64,000 bases of DNA from Falsiroseomonas sp051433195 (GCF_051433195.1 NZ_JBHMFT010000020.1:26345-90344); one strand, 5' to 3'; positions 8,503 through 17,648 are shown, numbered from the stretch's first letter. Notes: generated by a model not told the origin, from the letters alone. Program-made: numbers and translations.

Positions 8503-10284
8503 ATGAAGCGACTGGTGGCGCCGGGCCAGTCGCGCAATCTGTTCATGCCGCCGCGCCAGGTGCGATCGAGCAGCGTGCTCCGCATCATCGCGCTGATCGC
8601 GATGGTCACGACGTTGACCGCCGTCGCCGTGTTCACCCCGCTTTTGATCGACCTCCGGCAGCAGGCCGTCGAGGCCGAGCGTGACGCGCTGATCGTGCAT
8701 CACCTGGTCGACGAGGCAATGCTGGCCGCGGCGCGGCTCGAACTCGAACTGGAACATGCGGACCCGGCTGCATTCCGTGACCAGGTGGCGGCGCTTGCGC
8801 GGCTCAATATCCGCCATCCCGTCGAAGCCGAGGCCGAAGTGCCGGAGCTTCGCGACCTGCGCGGACTGATTGGCGTGGCGCTGCCGCGGCTGGAGGCGAT
8901 GGTGGCCCTCGATGCGCCGGATGCCTCCGCGCGGCTGCACGAGGTCCTGCGGGTGCTGGAAGCGGGCCTCGATGGCCTCGCGCAATCCAGCGACGCCGGG
9001 ATCGAGCGCCGGATCGTGGCGCGGCAGGAGACCGACTACGCGCTGCCGCTGGTCAACCTGTTCATGGTCTGCATGATCCTGGCGGCGCTGCTGTTCCTCG
9101 GCGCCATGCTGTACCGCGACCACGCGCTGCGCCGCGCGCATCGGGACCTCGCGGCCTGGGGGCGGGAGATGGCGGCGCTGACCAGCGCCATGCCCGGCGT
9201 GCTGATCCGCAGCCGCAAGCGCGCGGATGGCCGCTGGACCCGGACCTTCGTGGCCAATTCGGTGGTGGCGCTGACCGGATTCTCGGTCGAGGACGCCATG
9301 GCCAGCGGCTGGCTGCGCCGCAACATCGAGCCCCCCGTCGCGCCCCTGGTCGAGGCGATGGACCGCGCGCTGGGCGGTGCGGAGCAGGTCGTGGTCGTGC
9401 AGTTCCGCCGCCGCGACGGCCGCTGGATCTGGCTGCGCGTGCTGATGAAGGCGCATCAGGCGCGGGACGGGGAGGGCGAGGTGCTGTCCACCTGGTCCGA
9501 TGTGACGCGCGAATACGACCTGGCGCAGCGCGCCGAGCACAGTGCGCGGCTGGCCCAGCTGGGCGAGGTCGCGACCAGCATGGCGCATGAGCTGAACCAG
9601 CCGCTGTCCGGCATCAGCCTGGCGGCGGAGAATGCGCAGCGCATCATCCTGCGATGGCCGGATGCGCCGCCGCGCCTGGCCGCCAAGCTCGACGTGATCA
9701 TCTCCCTCGCCATGCGGGCTGCCGGCATCATCGATCGCATGCGGGTGTTCGGCCGGGCCGCCGAAAGCGAGAACGAGCCGGTGCGGATGGAGCAGATCCT
9801 CGACAACGCGCTCGGCATGCTGCACGGCCGCATCGAGCAGAGTGGCGTCTCCATCCTGCGTGACTTGCCGCCGGGACTGCCGCCGGTTCTGGGCAAGCCG
9901 GTGCCGCTGGCGCTCGCGCTGACGAACCTCGTGGTAAATGCCTGCGACGCCTATGACGACATGTCGGCCCCGCCGCCGCCCGGCGAACGCTGGGTGCAGG
10001 TGGCCGCGCGGGTGGAGGAGGATCGGCTGCGGATCACGGTGCGCGACCGTGCCGGCGGCGTGCCGCCCGCGGTCATGCCGAAGATCTTCGAGCCCTTCTT
10101 CACCACGAGATCAGCGAGCCAATCCCCGGGCCTCGGCCTGTCCGTCAGCCATGGCATCCTGGCCGACATGGGCGGGACGCTGAGCGCGGCGCCGCTGGAG
10201 GGCGGGACGGAATTCGCCATCGTGCTGCGACTGGCCGTCCCGGATGTCACAGTCTCGGGCGATCCGCCGCCGCCTGTGACTTAA
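8503..10284 (+). CDS. Membrane-bound PAS histidine kinase
   Basis: 593 residues. A membrane helix (about 27-49), a periplasmic helical sensor region (about 50-180) and a second helix (about 183-203) are followed by a PAS domain (about 225-340). The HisKA domain has the motif MAHELNQPLSGISLAAENAQ, and the ATPase domain has N-box NLVVNACDAYD, G1 DRAGGVP, F-box FEPFFTT and G2 GLGLSVS. All catalytic elements look intact. The ATG at 8503 is favoured over 8473 by GGAAGG spacing. The kinase core closely resembles that of the next gene, so the two are probably duplicates. The partner regulator is not certain. Confidence 0.92.
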   Translation: MKRLVAPGQSRNLFMPPRQVRSSSVLRIIALIAMVTTLTAVAVFTPLLIDLRQQAVEAERDALIVHHLVDEAMLAAARLELELEHADPAAFRDQVAALARLNIRHPVEAEAEVPELRDLRGLIGVALPRLEAMVALDAPDASARLHEVLRVLEAGLDGLAQSSDAGIERRIVARQETDYALPLVNLFMVCMILAALLFLGAMLYRDHALRRAHRDLAAWGREMAALTSAMPGVLIRSRKRADGRWTRTFVANSVVALTGFSVEDAMASGWLRRNIEPPVAPLVEAMDRALGGAEQVVVVQFRRRDGRWIWLRVLMKAHQARDGEGEVLSTWSDVTREYDLAQRAEHSARLAQLGEVATSMAHELNQPLSGISLAAENAQRIILRWPDAPPRLAAKLDVIISLAMRAAGIIDRMRVFGRAAESENEPVRMEQILDNALGMLHGRIEQSGVSILRDLPPGLPPVLGKPVPLALALTNLVVNACDAYDDMSAPPPPGERWVQVAARVEEDRLRITVRDRAGGVPPAVMPKIFEPFFTTRSASQSPGLGLSVSHGILADMGGTLSAAPLEGGTEFAIVLRLAVPDVTVSGDPPPPVT

Positions 10285-10328
10285 CCAAGTTTGTACACTA
10301 TCAAACATTACAACTTTTGTGCAGTATC

Positions 10329-10350
10329 CTGGAGGAGGATCAACCTCCAG
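10329..10350 (+). promoter_or_regulatory. Hairpin in the leader of the second kinase gene
   Basis: A perfect 7-bp stem, CTGGAGG and CCTCCAG, with an AGGATCAA loop lies 12 bases before the ATG at 10362. The surrounding 60 bp are unusually AT-rich for this genome. The hairpin ends just before the AAGG ribosome binding site, so it could influence translation or act as an operator. No U-run follows, so it is not a terminator. Confidence 0.45.
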
Positions 10351-10361
10351 TAAGGTTGTAC

Positions 10362-12845
10362 ATGGACACCGGCCATCTGGAGGTTGCAAGACTTCCTGCC
10401 GAACTCACCCGCGGCGTGGGGCCGGGCGCGGGTGCGGACCCCGGGGTCGCGCGCGCCCTGCGCTACGCCTGCCGGTTGTTCGACGCGCCGGGCGCGGCGG
10501 TGCGTCTGGTCGGCCAGCATGGGCTGGACCTCGCTGGCCAGACTGGCGCGGTCGGCTGGACGGAGGCGGCGGCGAAGCTGTGCGACCAGGTCCGGCGCCA
10601 GGGGCGCCCACTGGTCGTTCCCGACCTGTACCAGGATGCGCGCTTCGCCGCCCATCCGGCAGGGACCGCCTCGCCGGGCCTGCGCTTCTACGCCGGCACG
10701 CCGATCCTCGACCCCTGCGGCACGCTGCTCGGCACGCTGTGCGTGATGGACCACACGCCGCGCGCCGCGCCCTCGGCGGCCGACCTCGCGATGCTGGAGG
10801 ATCTGGCATTGTCGGTGCAGGGTCGGCTGGAACAACTCGACAATGCCGTGCGCATCGACGCCATGGCACGCCGGGCGGCGCTGATGGAGCGGCTGCTGAC
10901 GCTCACGGCCGAGGCACCGGACTTCATCGGTGCCCTGCGCGCGGCCGGCGGCGCGCTGTGCCAGTCGATCGGCGGAACCTTCTGCCACGTCTGGCGGCTC
11001 AATGCCGCCACCGGCCAGGCCGACCTCATCGACGGCACCGGCTTCGGCGCCTTCCAGAACCCGGAATTCCTCGCCAGGCTGCGCCGCCTGACCCTGACCG
11101 CCGACAACTCCCCGGTCTGCCGCGCCCTCGTCACCGGCCGGCAATCCGTGGTGCCGGACCTGCAGGCGGAAGGCGCGCGCTTTCCGGCCGTGGCGCTGGC
11201 GGCGCGCTATGCGGTGGCGACGCTGGTGGCGACGCCGTTCTCGGTGGGCGAGGATCGCTGCGCCTTCTCCGTCGGCTTCGCCGAGCGGCCGACGGATCTC
11301 GCGACCAAGGCGGCGCTGCTGTCCGATGCCACGCTGGCGCTGCGGCCGCTGCTGCGGCGACGCATCGACGAGGCCTCGGTGGCGCTGTTCCGCCGCGCCG
11401 TCGAAGCCTCCAACGACGTGGTGGTGATCACCGATGCGGTGCTGGATGCACCGGACGGCCCGCGCATCCTCTACATGAACCAGGTCGGCGAACGGGAGAC
11501 CGGCTACGGGGTGGCGGATGTGCTCGGCCGGACCCCGCGCATCTTCCAGGGTGCGGGCACGGCGCCGGATGCGCTGGCCAGCATCCGCGCGGCGCTGGCG
11601 GCCCGGCGCCCGGTGCGGCAGGAACTGCTGAACTATCGGCGCGACGGCACGCCCATGACGGTGGAGCTGGATATCGCGCCGGTGCTGGACGATGCCGGCC
11701 ACTGTACCCACTTCGTCTCCGTCCAGCGCGACATCAGCGCCCGCAAGGCCGCCGAGCGCCAGCGGCTGGAGGCGGCGCAGGAGCTGGAGACGCTGATCCG
11801 CGCGATGCCCGGCGCCGTCATCCGCTTCCGGCGCGACGCGGCGGGTGCCTGGGTGCCCAGCTATGCCTCGCCCTCCGTCCAGGCGCTGACCGGGCTGGCA
11901 CCGGCCGACCTGCTGGCCGGACGCCTGCCGGCCTGCGTCTCGGAGGCCGACCTGGCGGCGCTGCACCACGCGCTGGACCTGGCCGGGGTGGAGGGGGAGG
12001 GTTCGGTGGAATTCGGCTGCGGGCAGCCGGATGGGCCGCGCCGGGTGATCCTCGGCCAGCTGCGGGCGACGGGGACCGGCGCTGGCGAGATCATCATGAG
12101 CTGGACGGACATCACCGGCACGCGGGCCATGGCGCTGCAGCTGGCCCAGTCGGCCAAGCTGGCGCAGCTCGGCGAGCTGGCGACGGGCATGGCGCATGAG
12201 CTGAACCAGCCATTGGCCGGCATCAGCCTGGCGGCGGAGAACGCGCTGCGGGCGCTGTCCGCGGCACCTGGTGCGCCGCCACGGGTGCGTCAGAAGCTGG
12301 ACCTCATCATCGACCTGGCGACCCGCGCCTCCGCCGTCATCGACCACATGCGGGTGTTCGGCCGCAGTGGCTCCGGCCCGCTACGACCGGTGGCGCTGGC
12401 AGGCGTGGTGGCCGGCGCCGCGCAGCTGTTGCAGGGCAAGCTGACCGGGCAGGGCGTGCATCTGGTGACGGACATCGCGGGGGCGCTGCCGCCGGTGCTG
12501 GGCAAGGCGGTGCCGCTGGAGCAGGTGCTGATCAACCTGATCGTCAACGCCTGCGACGCCTATCGCGCCATGCCGGCCCCGCCGCCGCAGCGCACCATCC
12601 GCATCGCTGCCGCGGCGCGCTGCGGTCGGATGCGGATCACGGTCGCGGACCAGGCCGGCGGCATCGCGGCCGAGATCCTGCCGCGCATCTTCGACCCGTT
12701 CTTCACCACGAAGCCGGAAGGCACCGGCACCGGGCTCGGCCTGTCGATCAGCAGCAGCATCATCACCGAGATGGGCGGCACGATCGACGTCGAGACGCGG
12801 GACGGCGCCACCACCTTCACCATCCTGCTGCCGCTGGCGGCCTGA
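10362..12845 (+). CDS. Soluble GAF-GAF-PAS-PAS histidine kinase
   Basis: 827 residues without membrane helices. Domains in order: GAF (about 20-165), second GAF-like (about 185-335), PAS with LOV-like sequence (about 345-470; VLGRTPRIFQGAGT, NYRRDGTP), a second PAS (about 475-590), HisKA (MAHELNQPLAGISLAAENAL) and ATPase (N-box NLIVNACDAYR, DQAGGIA, FDPFFTT, GLGLSIS). The position of the flavin-binding Cys in true LOV domains is Pro, so photochemistry is not expected. The HisKA-ATPase part is a near copy of the previous kinase. ATG at 10362 is chosen for its AAGG site. Confidence 0.9.
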   Translation: MDTGHLEVARLPAELTRGVGPGAGADPGVARALRYACRLFDAPGAAVRLVGQHGLDLAGQTGAVGWTEAAAKLCDQVRRQGRPLVVPDLYQDARFAAHPAGTASPGLRFYAGTPILDPCGTLLGTLCVMDHTPRAAPSAADLAMLEDLALSVQGRLEQLDNAVRIDAMARRAALMERLLTLTAEAPDFIGALRAAGGALCQSIGGTFCHVWRLNAATGQADLIDGTGFGAFQNPEFLARLRRLTLTADNSPVCRALVTGRQSVVPDLQAEGARFPAVALAARYAVATLVATPFSVGEDRCAFSVGFAERPTDLATKAALLSDATLALRPLLRRRIDEASVALFRRAVEASNDVVVITDAVLDAPDGPRILYMNQVGERETGYGVADVLGRTPRIFQGAGTAPDALASIRAALAARRPVRQELLNYRRDGTPMTVELDIAPVLDDAGHCTHFVSVQRDISARKAAERQRLEAAQELETLIRAMPGAVIRFRRDAAGAWVPSYASPSVQALTGLAPADLLAGRLPACVSEADLAALHHALDLAGVEGEGSVEFGCGQPDGPRRVILGQLRATGTGAGEIIMSWTDITGTRAMALQLAQSAKLAQLGELATGMAHELNQPLAGISLAAENALRALSAAPGAPPRVRQKLDLIIDLATRASAVIDHMRVFGRSGSGPLRPVALAGVVAGAAQLLQGKLTGQGVHLVTDIAGALPPVLGKAVPLEQVLINLIVNACDAYRAMPAPPPQRTIRIAAAARCGRMRITVADQAGGIAAEILPRIFDPFFTTKPEGTGTGLGLSISSSIITEMGGTIDVETRDGATTFTILLPLAA

Positions 12846-12890
12846 TACGCGTCGCGGAGAGGCTTGCCCTTCCTGCGCCTGGCATGAGCC

Positions 12891-14078
12891 CTACCCGGGG
12901 GTTCCCTGACGGGTGGGCAGGGTGATGGTGGCGCTGAAGGTCGTCTCCGCGGCGCGCGAAAGCACCAGCGTGCCGCCATGCAGCCGGGCGACCGCCTCCG
13001 CGAAATGGATGCCGAGCGGTGCCACCTGCAATGCGGCCTCGGAGGCATCGACGGCCTGCGCATCATGCAGCATGGCCGCATCCGCCGCAGCGATGCAGAA
13101 GCCGACGCGGCCCGTCGCGTCGTGCCGCGCCGAGAGCGCCACGGTGCCGCCGCGCGCCGCGCGCTGCATGGCGACCCGCAGCAGGATTTCCAGCGCCCGC
13201 CGCAGCAGCACCGGATCGCCCTGCGGGTCGGCGGGCGACTGGTTCGACGACGCCTGATTCAACAGGGTCACTGTGACCCCGGCAGCCTCGGCCTCCTTCG
13301 CATGATCGTCGGCCATCCCGCGCAGCAGCCTGCTCGCGTCGAAGCGCCGCAGGGCAAGATGGACCTCGCCGCGCTCCAGCTGGGTCAGGGTGATCAGGTT
13401 CTCGACGGTCGTCAGCAGCAGCCGCGCGCCGCTGCCGATCTGCAACGCGAAATCGCGCGTCTCGGCCGCCGGCTGCGGCATTTCCAGCAGTTCGGCGAAG
13501 CCGAGGATGGGCACCAGCGGCGTGCGCAACTCGTGCATCAGTCCCTGCAGCATGGTGACCGAGCGCAGCGGCGTGCGATCCGCCTCCGGCCGCGCCGGCG
13601 CCCTGTGGCCCTGGTGTTCCAGCCGCGCCTCGACCTCCGCCACCCGGCGCCGGCCGATGGAGCGCGCCAGGGCGCGGGAGGTGGCTTCCAGGATCTCCCG
13701 CAGGCGGAACGGCTTGCGGACGAAGTCGAAGGCCCCGGTGCGGACCGCGGTGATGGCATCGTCCAGCGTCGCATGGCCGGTGATCAGGATGACCTCGATC
13801 GCCTCCGCCTCCTGCCGCATGGCGAGCACCTGGCGCGTCAGTTGCAGGCCGTCGCAACCCGGCATGCGGATGTCGGAGATCATCACGCCGATCTCCGGGT
13901 GCCGCGCCACCGCCTCCAGCGCCGCCGCGGCCGAATTGGCGACATGCACGACGTAGCCTTCATCCATGGCGGCATCGGCAAGCTCGCCCGCGACATGCAC
14001 CTCGTCGTCGACGATCAGCAGCGCCAGCGACGTCGCCGCCCTGGCCGGCTCGGAGCCCTCGGCCGACGATGGAGCCAT
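12891..14078 (-). CDS. Receiver plus histidine-kinase-like protein with degenerate ATPase domain
   Basis: 395 residues. An N-terminal receiver (about 16-135) has Asp24/25, phosphoacceptor Asp69 (VMISDIRMPG) and Lys122. The HisKA domain has His182 in LMHELRTPLVPILGFAEL. The C-terminal ATPase region lacks key residues: the N-box is LEILLRVAMQRA with no Asn, the DxGxG box reads AAADAAML, and the final glycine-rich lid is APLGIHFAEAVARLHGG. The protein may therefore act as a phosphate relay or scaffold. AGGAGGAGG lies eight bases before the ATG. It converges with the kinase gene at 12845, 45 bp away. Confidence 0.88.
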   Translation of the reverse strand: MAPSSAEGSEPARAATSLALLIVDDEVHVAGELADAAMDEGYVVHVANSAAAALEAVARHPEIGVMISDIRMPGCDGLQLTRQVLAMRQEAEAIEVILITGHATLDDAITAVRTGAFDFVRKPFRLREILEATSRALARSIGRRRVAEVEARLEHQGHRAPARPEADRTPLRSVTMLQGLMHELRTPLVPILGFAELLEMPQPAAETRDFALQIGSGARLLLTTVENLITLTQLERGEVHLALRRFDASRLLRGMADDHAKEAEAAGVTVTLLNQASSNQSPADPQGDPVLLRRALEILLRVAMQRAARGGTVALSARHDATGRVGFCIAAADAAMLHDAQAVDASEAALQVAPLGIHFAEAVARLHGGTLVLSRAAETTFSATITLPTRQGTPG

Positions 14079-14261
14079 GGACAAAACCTCCTCCTGCGCC
14101 AGCGGCGTGTCACAAAACTGCACCGATCCTCTGCCTTTGCTACAGCGCCGGCAACCTAGCGCGAAGGAGGGGTGGATGGTTTCCGGATTTGTCCAGCTTT
14201 GTCCGGGTAGCGGTGCCGGGCCCGTGCCGCTTAACTGGTATCGCACGCCGCAGGAGAACCC

Positions 14262-15434
14262 ATGTCCGCCTCCGTCTCGCCCTTCGTCCAGGGAACCGAC
14301 ATCCGCATCGAGGGCCGCGCCGGCGGAACGCTGGCGGATATCCGCTTTGCCGCCAAGGACCTGTTCGACATCGCCGGCCACCCGACCGGCGCGGGCAATC
14401 CGGACTGGGCCCGGCAGAATTCCGTGCCGCAGCGCCACGCCTGGGCGGTGCAGACGCTGCTGGATGCCGGCGCGACGCTGATCGGCAAGACCGTGACCGA
14501 CGAGGTCTCTCTTGGCATCCTCGGCGAGAACGCCTTCGACGGCACGCCGCCGAACCCCGCGGCGCCGGGGCATGTGCCGGGCGGGTCCTCCTCCGGCTCC
14601 GCCAGCGCCGTGGCGCAGGGGCTGTGCGAGACGGCACTCGGCACCGACACCGGCGGGTCCGTGCGGGTGCCGGCCAGCTTCTGCGGGCTCTACGGCATCC
14701 GCCCGACGCATGGCCGCATGAAGCTGGACGGCATGCTGCCGCAGGCGCCGAGTTCCGATACCACCGGCTGGTTCGCCCGCGATTCGGCGACTTTTGCCCG
14801 CGTCTCCGAAGTGCTGCTGGGCGAGGCGCCCGCCGCCGCGCCGGCCACGCGCCTGGTCATCGCGACCGACGCCTTCGGCTTCGCCGAGCCCGAGACCGCC
14901 GCCGCGCTGGAGCCGATGCTGGACCGGCTGAAGCGGCTGGTGCCGGAGTGGCGGGAGGATCTGCTGGCCCCGCCCGGCCTGGTCGCCTGGGGCCGCGCAC
15001 AGCGCACGCTGCAACCGATCGAGGCGTGGGAGACCTTTCGCGCCTGGATCGAGCGGGACAACCCGCGCTTCGCCTTCTCCGTCGTCCGCGGCCTGGTGCT
15101 GGGTGCCGCGGCACCGGAGGCGGAGCGCGGCTGGGCCGCCCTGATGCGCCAGGAAACCCGCGGCCGGCTGCGCCACCTGCTGCCGCCCGGCACCGTGCTG
15201 GCACTGCCGACCACGCCCTTCCCGGCGCCGAAGGTGGGCCTGCCGCTGTCGGCCCTGGGGCCGATCCGCGACCAGATCCTGTGCCTCTGCGCGCTTGGCG
15301 GCCTGGCGGGGCACCCGCAGGTCAGCCTGCCCGGCGCGACCGTGGAGGGGAGGCCGGTCGGCCTGTCCCTGGTCGGGGCGCGCGGCGCGGATGCGCTGCT
15401 GCTGCGGATGGCGCTGGCGATGGAGCAGGGCTGA
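14262..15434 (+). CDS. Amidase-signature hydrolase
   Basis: 390 residues of the amidase signature family. The Ser-cisSer-Lys triad is visible: Lys in RFAAKDLF (about 33), the cis-Ser region PGGSSSGSASAVA (about 108-120) and the nucleophile Ser in GTDTGGSVRVPAS (about 133). GGAGAACCC precedes the ATG. It overlaps the AtzH/HpxZ-like gene (TGATG). That pairing is typical of s-triazine, urea-derivative and oxalurate breakdown, so a C-N bond in a small carboxylated amide or urea is a reasonable substrate. At 390 residues it is shorter than AtzE. The exact substrate is unknown. Confidence 0.87.
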   Translation: MSASVSPFVQGTDIRIEGRAGGTLADIRFAAKDLFDIAGHPTGAGNPDWARQNSVPQRHAWAVQTLLDAGATLIGKTVTDEVSLGILGENAFDGTPPNPAAPGHVPGGSSSGSASAVAQGLCETALGTDTGGSVRVPASFCGLYGIRPTHGRMKLDGMLPQAPSSDTTGWFARDSATFARVSEVLLGEAPAAAPATRLVIATDAFGFAEPETAAALEPMLDRLKRLVPEWREDLLAPPGLVAWGRAQRTLQPIEAWETFRAWIERDNPRFAFSVVRGLVLGAAAPEAERGWAALMRQETRGRLRHLLPPGTVLALPTTPFPAPKVGLPLSALGPIRDQILCLCALGGLAGHPQVSLPGATVEGRPVGLSLVGARGADALLLRMALAMEQG

Positions 15435-15829
15435 TGCAGGTCAACATCCCCGAGGTGGTCGAGGAAATCCGCGTGCTGTTCGAACGCTACGAGCAGGCGC
15501 TGATCGACAAGGACGTGGCGGTGCTGGACGCCACCTTCTGGAACGCGCCGGAGACCATCCGCTACGCGATCCACGAGAACGGCTACGGCTTCGACGAAAT
15601 CCACGCCCATCGCGTGCGCCGCCCGCCGGGCCCCGGCATCAAGCTGGCGCGGCGGCGGCTGGTCATCACCACGCTGGGCCGCGACATGGCCACGGTGAAC
15701 CTGGAATTCGACATGCGCGGCCGCGACATGCCGGGGCGTCAGAGCCAGACCTGGGTGCGCTTCCCGGACCTCGGCTGGAAGGTCGTGGCGGCGCATGTCT
15801 CGGTCACCGAGGCGAGCCCGGCCTACTGA
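15434..15829 (+). CDS. AtzH/HpxZ-like protein (DUF3225, SnoaL-like fold)
   Basis: 131 residues. The sequence (EEIRVLFERYEQALIDKDVA, LDATFWNAPETIRYAIHENG, RRLVITTLGRDMATVNLEF) matches the AtzH-like family, which includes HpxZ of oxalurate catabolism and AtzH of cyanurate catabolism. AtzH has been described as hydrolysing 1,3-dicarboxyurea. Members have an NTF2/SnoaL-type cone fold. Its ATG overlaps the amidase stop, so the two products are probably made together. It converges with the SDR gene seven bases away. Confidence 0.88.
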   Translation: MQVNIPEVVEEIRVLFERYEQALIDKDVAVLDATFWNAPETIRYAIHENGYGFDEIHAHRVRRPPGPGIKLARRRLVITTLGRDMATVNLEFDMRGRDMPGRQSQTWVRFPDLGWKVVAAHVSVTEASPAY

Positions 15830-15835
15830 GGCCGG

Positions 15836-16615
15836 CTACAGGTTGCGGCGCTGCGCCCGCAGCGTCGGCAGCCCGATGCCGGTGGCGTCGAAGCCGCCAT
15901 CCACTGCGATCACCTGGCCGGTCAGGTAGCTGGCACGGTCGCTGCAAAGGAAGAAGATCGCCTCGGCGAGCTCTTCCTCCAGCCCGTAGCGGCCGAGCGG
16001 GATGTGGTCGTGGTAGTCCGCGCGGATCTCCGGCGTGTGCACCGCCTTTGCCATGGCGGTGTCCACCGGCCCTGGCGCCACCGCATTCACCCGGATGCCG
16101 AGCGCGCCCAGCTCCACCGCCTGCTGCTTCGTCAGATGCGCGAGGCCCGCCTTGCTGGTGCCGTAGGCGACGCGCAGCGTGGAGGCGCGCAGGCCGGAGA
16201 TGGAGGTGACGTTCACCACCGCGCCGCCGCCCTGTTCCGCCATCAGCGGCGCCGCCGCCTGCGTCGCCAGGAAGGGCCCGGTCAGGTTCACCGCCAGCAC
16301 CCGCGCCCATTCCTCCGGCGTCGTCTCCAGGATCGGCTTGAACACGGCGGTGCCGGCATTGTTCACCAGCGCATCCAGCCTGCCGAAATGCGCCGCCGCC
16401 TGGCGCACCGCGGCGAAGATCGCCGGTGCATCGGCGACGTCGCACGGCAGCGCCAGCGTCGCCTCCGGCGCGGCAAGGGCGGCCATCGCCTGGCCCAGCA
16501 GCGCCGCATCGATGTCCAGCAACGCCACGCGCCAGCCCTCCGCGCGAAAGCGTCGCGCGGTGGCGAGGCCGATGCCGCGGCCGGCACCGGTGATGAGGGC
16601 GGTTCTGGTGGTCAT
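15836..16615 (-). CDS. Short-chain dehydrogenase/reductase
   Basis: 259 residues of classical SDR type. The cofactor motif is TGAGRGIG (about 9-16), NNAG is near 85, and the catalytic Ser and YxxxK sit in TSISG and YGTSK. The Asp at the end of the second strand (LLDID) suggests NAD(H) preference. The C-terminal VIAVDGGFDATG is typical of the family. The ATG at 16615 is chosen because the glycine motif then starts at the usual distance. The substrate cannot be read from the sequence; the neighbouring TAXI receptor may bring in the substrate of this region. Confidence 0.88.
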   Translation of the reverse strand: MTTRTALITGAGRGIGLATARRFRAEGWRVALLDIDAALLGQAMAALAAPEATLALPCDVADAPAIFAAVRQAAAHFGRLDALVNNAGTAVFKPILETTPEEWARVLAVNLTGPFLATQAAAPLMAEQGGGAVVNVTSISGLRASTLRVAYGTSKAGLAHLTKQQAVELGALGIRVNAVAPGPVDTAMAKAVHTPEIRADYHDHIPLGRYGLEEELAEAIFFLCSDRASYLTGQVIAVDGGFDATGIGLPTLRAQRRNL

Positions 16616-16663
16616 GTTCGGCTGCGTCCCGGTGGTCTGGGCGCGCATGTTTCCACGGCCGCC

Positions 16664-17635
16664 TCAGGCGTTGAAGCGGGTCCAGCCCGGCACCGTCGCG
16701 GCCAGGTTCACCTCGCGCCATTTCGGGTGGCGGGGCGGTCGCAGGAAGCTGTCGAAATTCGCCTGCAACGCCTCGACGAAGCGGGAAACCTTGCGGTGGC
16801 GGTCGCTGCCCGGCTGCCAGGCGTAGCAGGCCAGGACGGCGCCCACCGCCACCGTCTCCGTGCCCGACTCCGGCACCACGGCGGGGTAGTCGGCCCGGTT
16901 GAACTGCGCCGGCAGGTAGGTCTCGAGCAGCGCCGGCTCCGTCGGCAGGGGCAGCAGGCGCAGCCCTTCCTCCGGCCGGATGCCGGTGAACAGCCGGGCC
17001 GGCTTGCCCGCGACATAGACCAGCGCCGCAATCTCCCCGCGCCGCAGTTGTTCCAGCGCCACATCCTGCGGCTCGTTGCGTTCCTGCACCTGCAGCCCGA
17101 GCGCGCTGAACACCAGCGACGCCGTCATCGCCGTGCCGCTGCCGCGCAGGTCGACATTCACCGGCTGGCCCGCCAGGTCCTGCACCCGCTCGATGCCCGG
17201 GCGGGCGAGCACATGAACCTCCTCGTCGTACAGCTTGCAGACATACTGGACGAGACGCTCGACCGAGGGAAACAACCGCTCGCGCCGCGCATAGGCCAGC
17301 ACGTCCGATTGCACGATGCCGAGGTCGACGCCGCGCAGCACCATGATGTCCGCCAGGTTCTGCACGGAGCCGCGGCCGATCATGGCGATGACGCGGACAT
17401 TGTCGTTGTCCAGCACCGCGGCGAGGTCGGCGGCGATGCGGATGTAGGTGCCGTCCACGCCGCCGGCGATCAGGCCCACCGTGCCGGCATTGGCGCGTGC
17501 CGACATGGCGCTGAGCTGCTGCACCGGATTGGGCATGCCGGATTGCGCCGATGCCTCGCGCGCCATCAGCCCGGCGGCCATGGTCAGCAGCAGGGCGCGC
17601 CGTCCGGGCGGCGTGGGCGGGTGGCCGAGTGTCAT
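16664..17635 (-). CDS. TAXI-family TRAP transporter solute receptor
   Basis: 323 residues with an export signal (RRALLLTMAAGLMAREASAQ). Mature-domain motifs are typical of TAXI receptors: GTVGLIAGGVDGTYIRIAAD, DLGIVQSDVLAYA and YDEEVHVLARPGIERVQDLA. TAXI proteins normally deliver ligands to fused TRAP membrane proteins, but no TRAP permease gene is visible here, so this is an orphan receptor within the window. ATG at 17635 is preferred over 17641 because AGGAG lies seven bases before it. It follows the Sel1-like gene by 13 bp, so the two are likely cotranscribed. Confidence 0.87.
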   Translation of the reverse strand: MTLGHPPTPPGRRALLLTMAAGLMAREASAQSGMPNPVQQLSAMSARANAGTVGLIAGGVDGTYIRIAADLAAVLDNDNVRVIAMIGRGSVQNLADIMVLRGVDLGIVQSDVLAYARRERLFPSVERLVQYVCKLYDEEVHVLARPGIERVQDLAGQPVNVDLRGSGTAMTASLVFSALGLQVQERNEPQDVALEQLRRGEIAALVYVAGKPARLFTGIRPEEGLRLLPLPTEPALLETYLPAQFNRADYPAVVPESGTETVAVGAVLACYAWQPGSDRHRKVSRFVEALQANFDSFLRPPRHPKWREVNLAATVPGWTRFNA

Positions 17636-17648
17636 GTCCATGCTCCTG

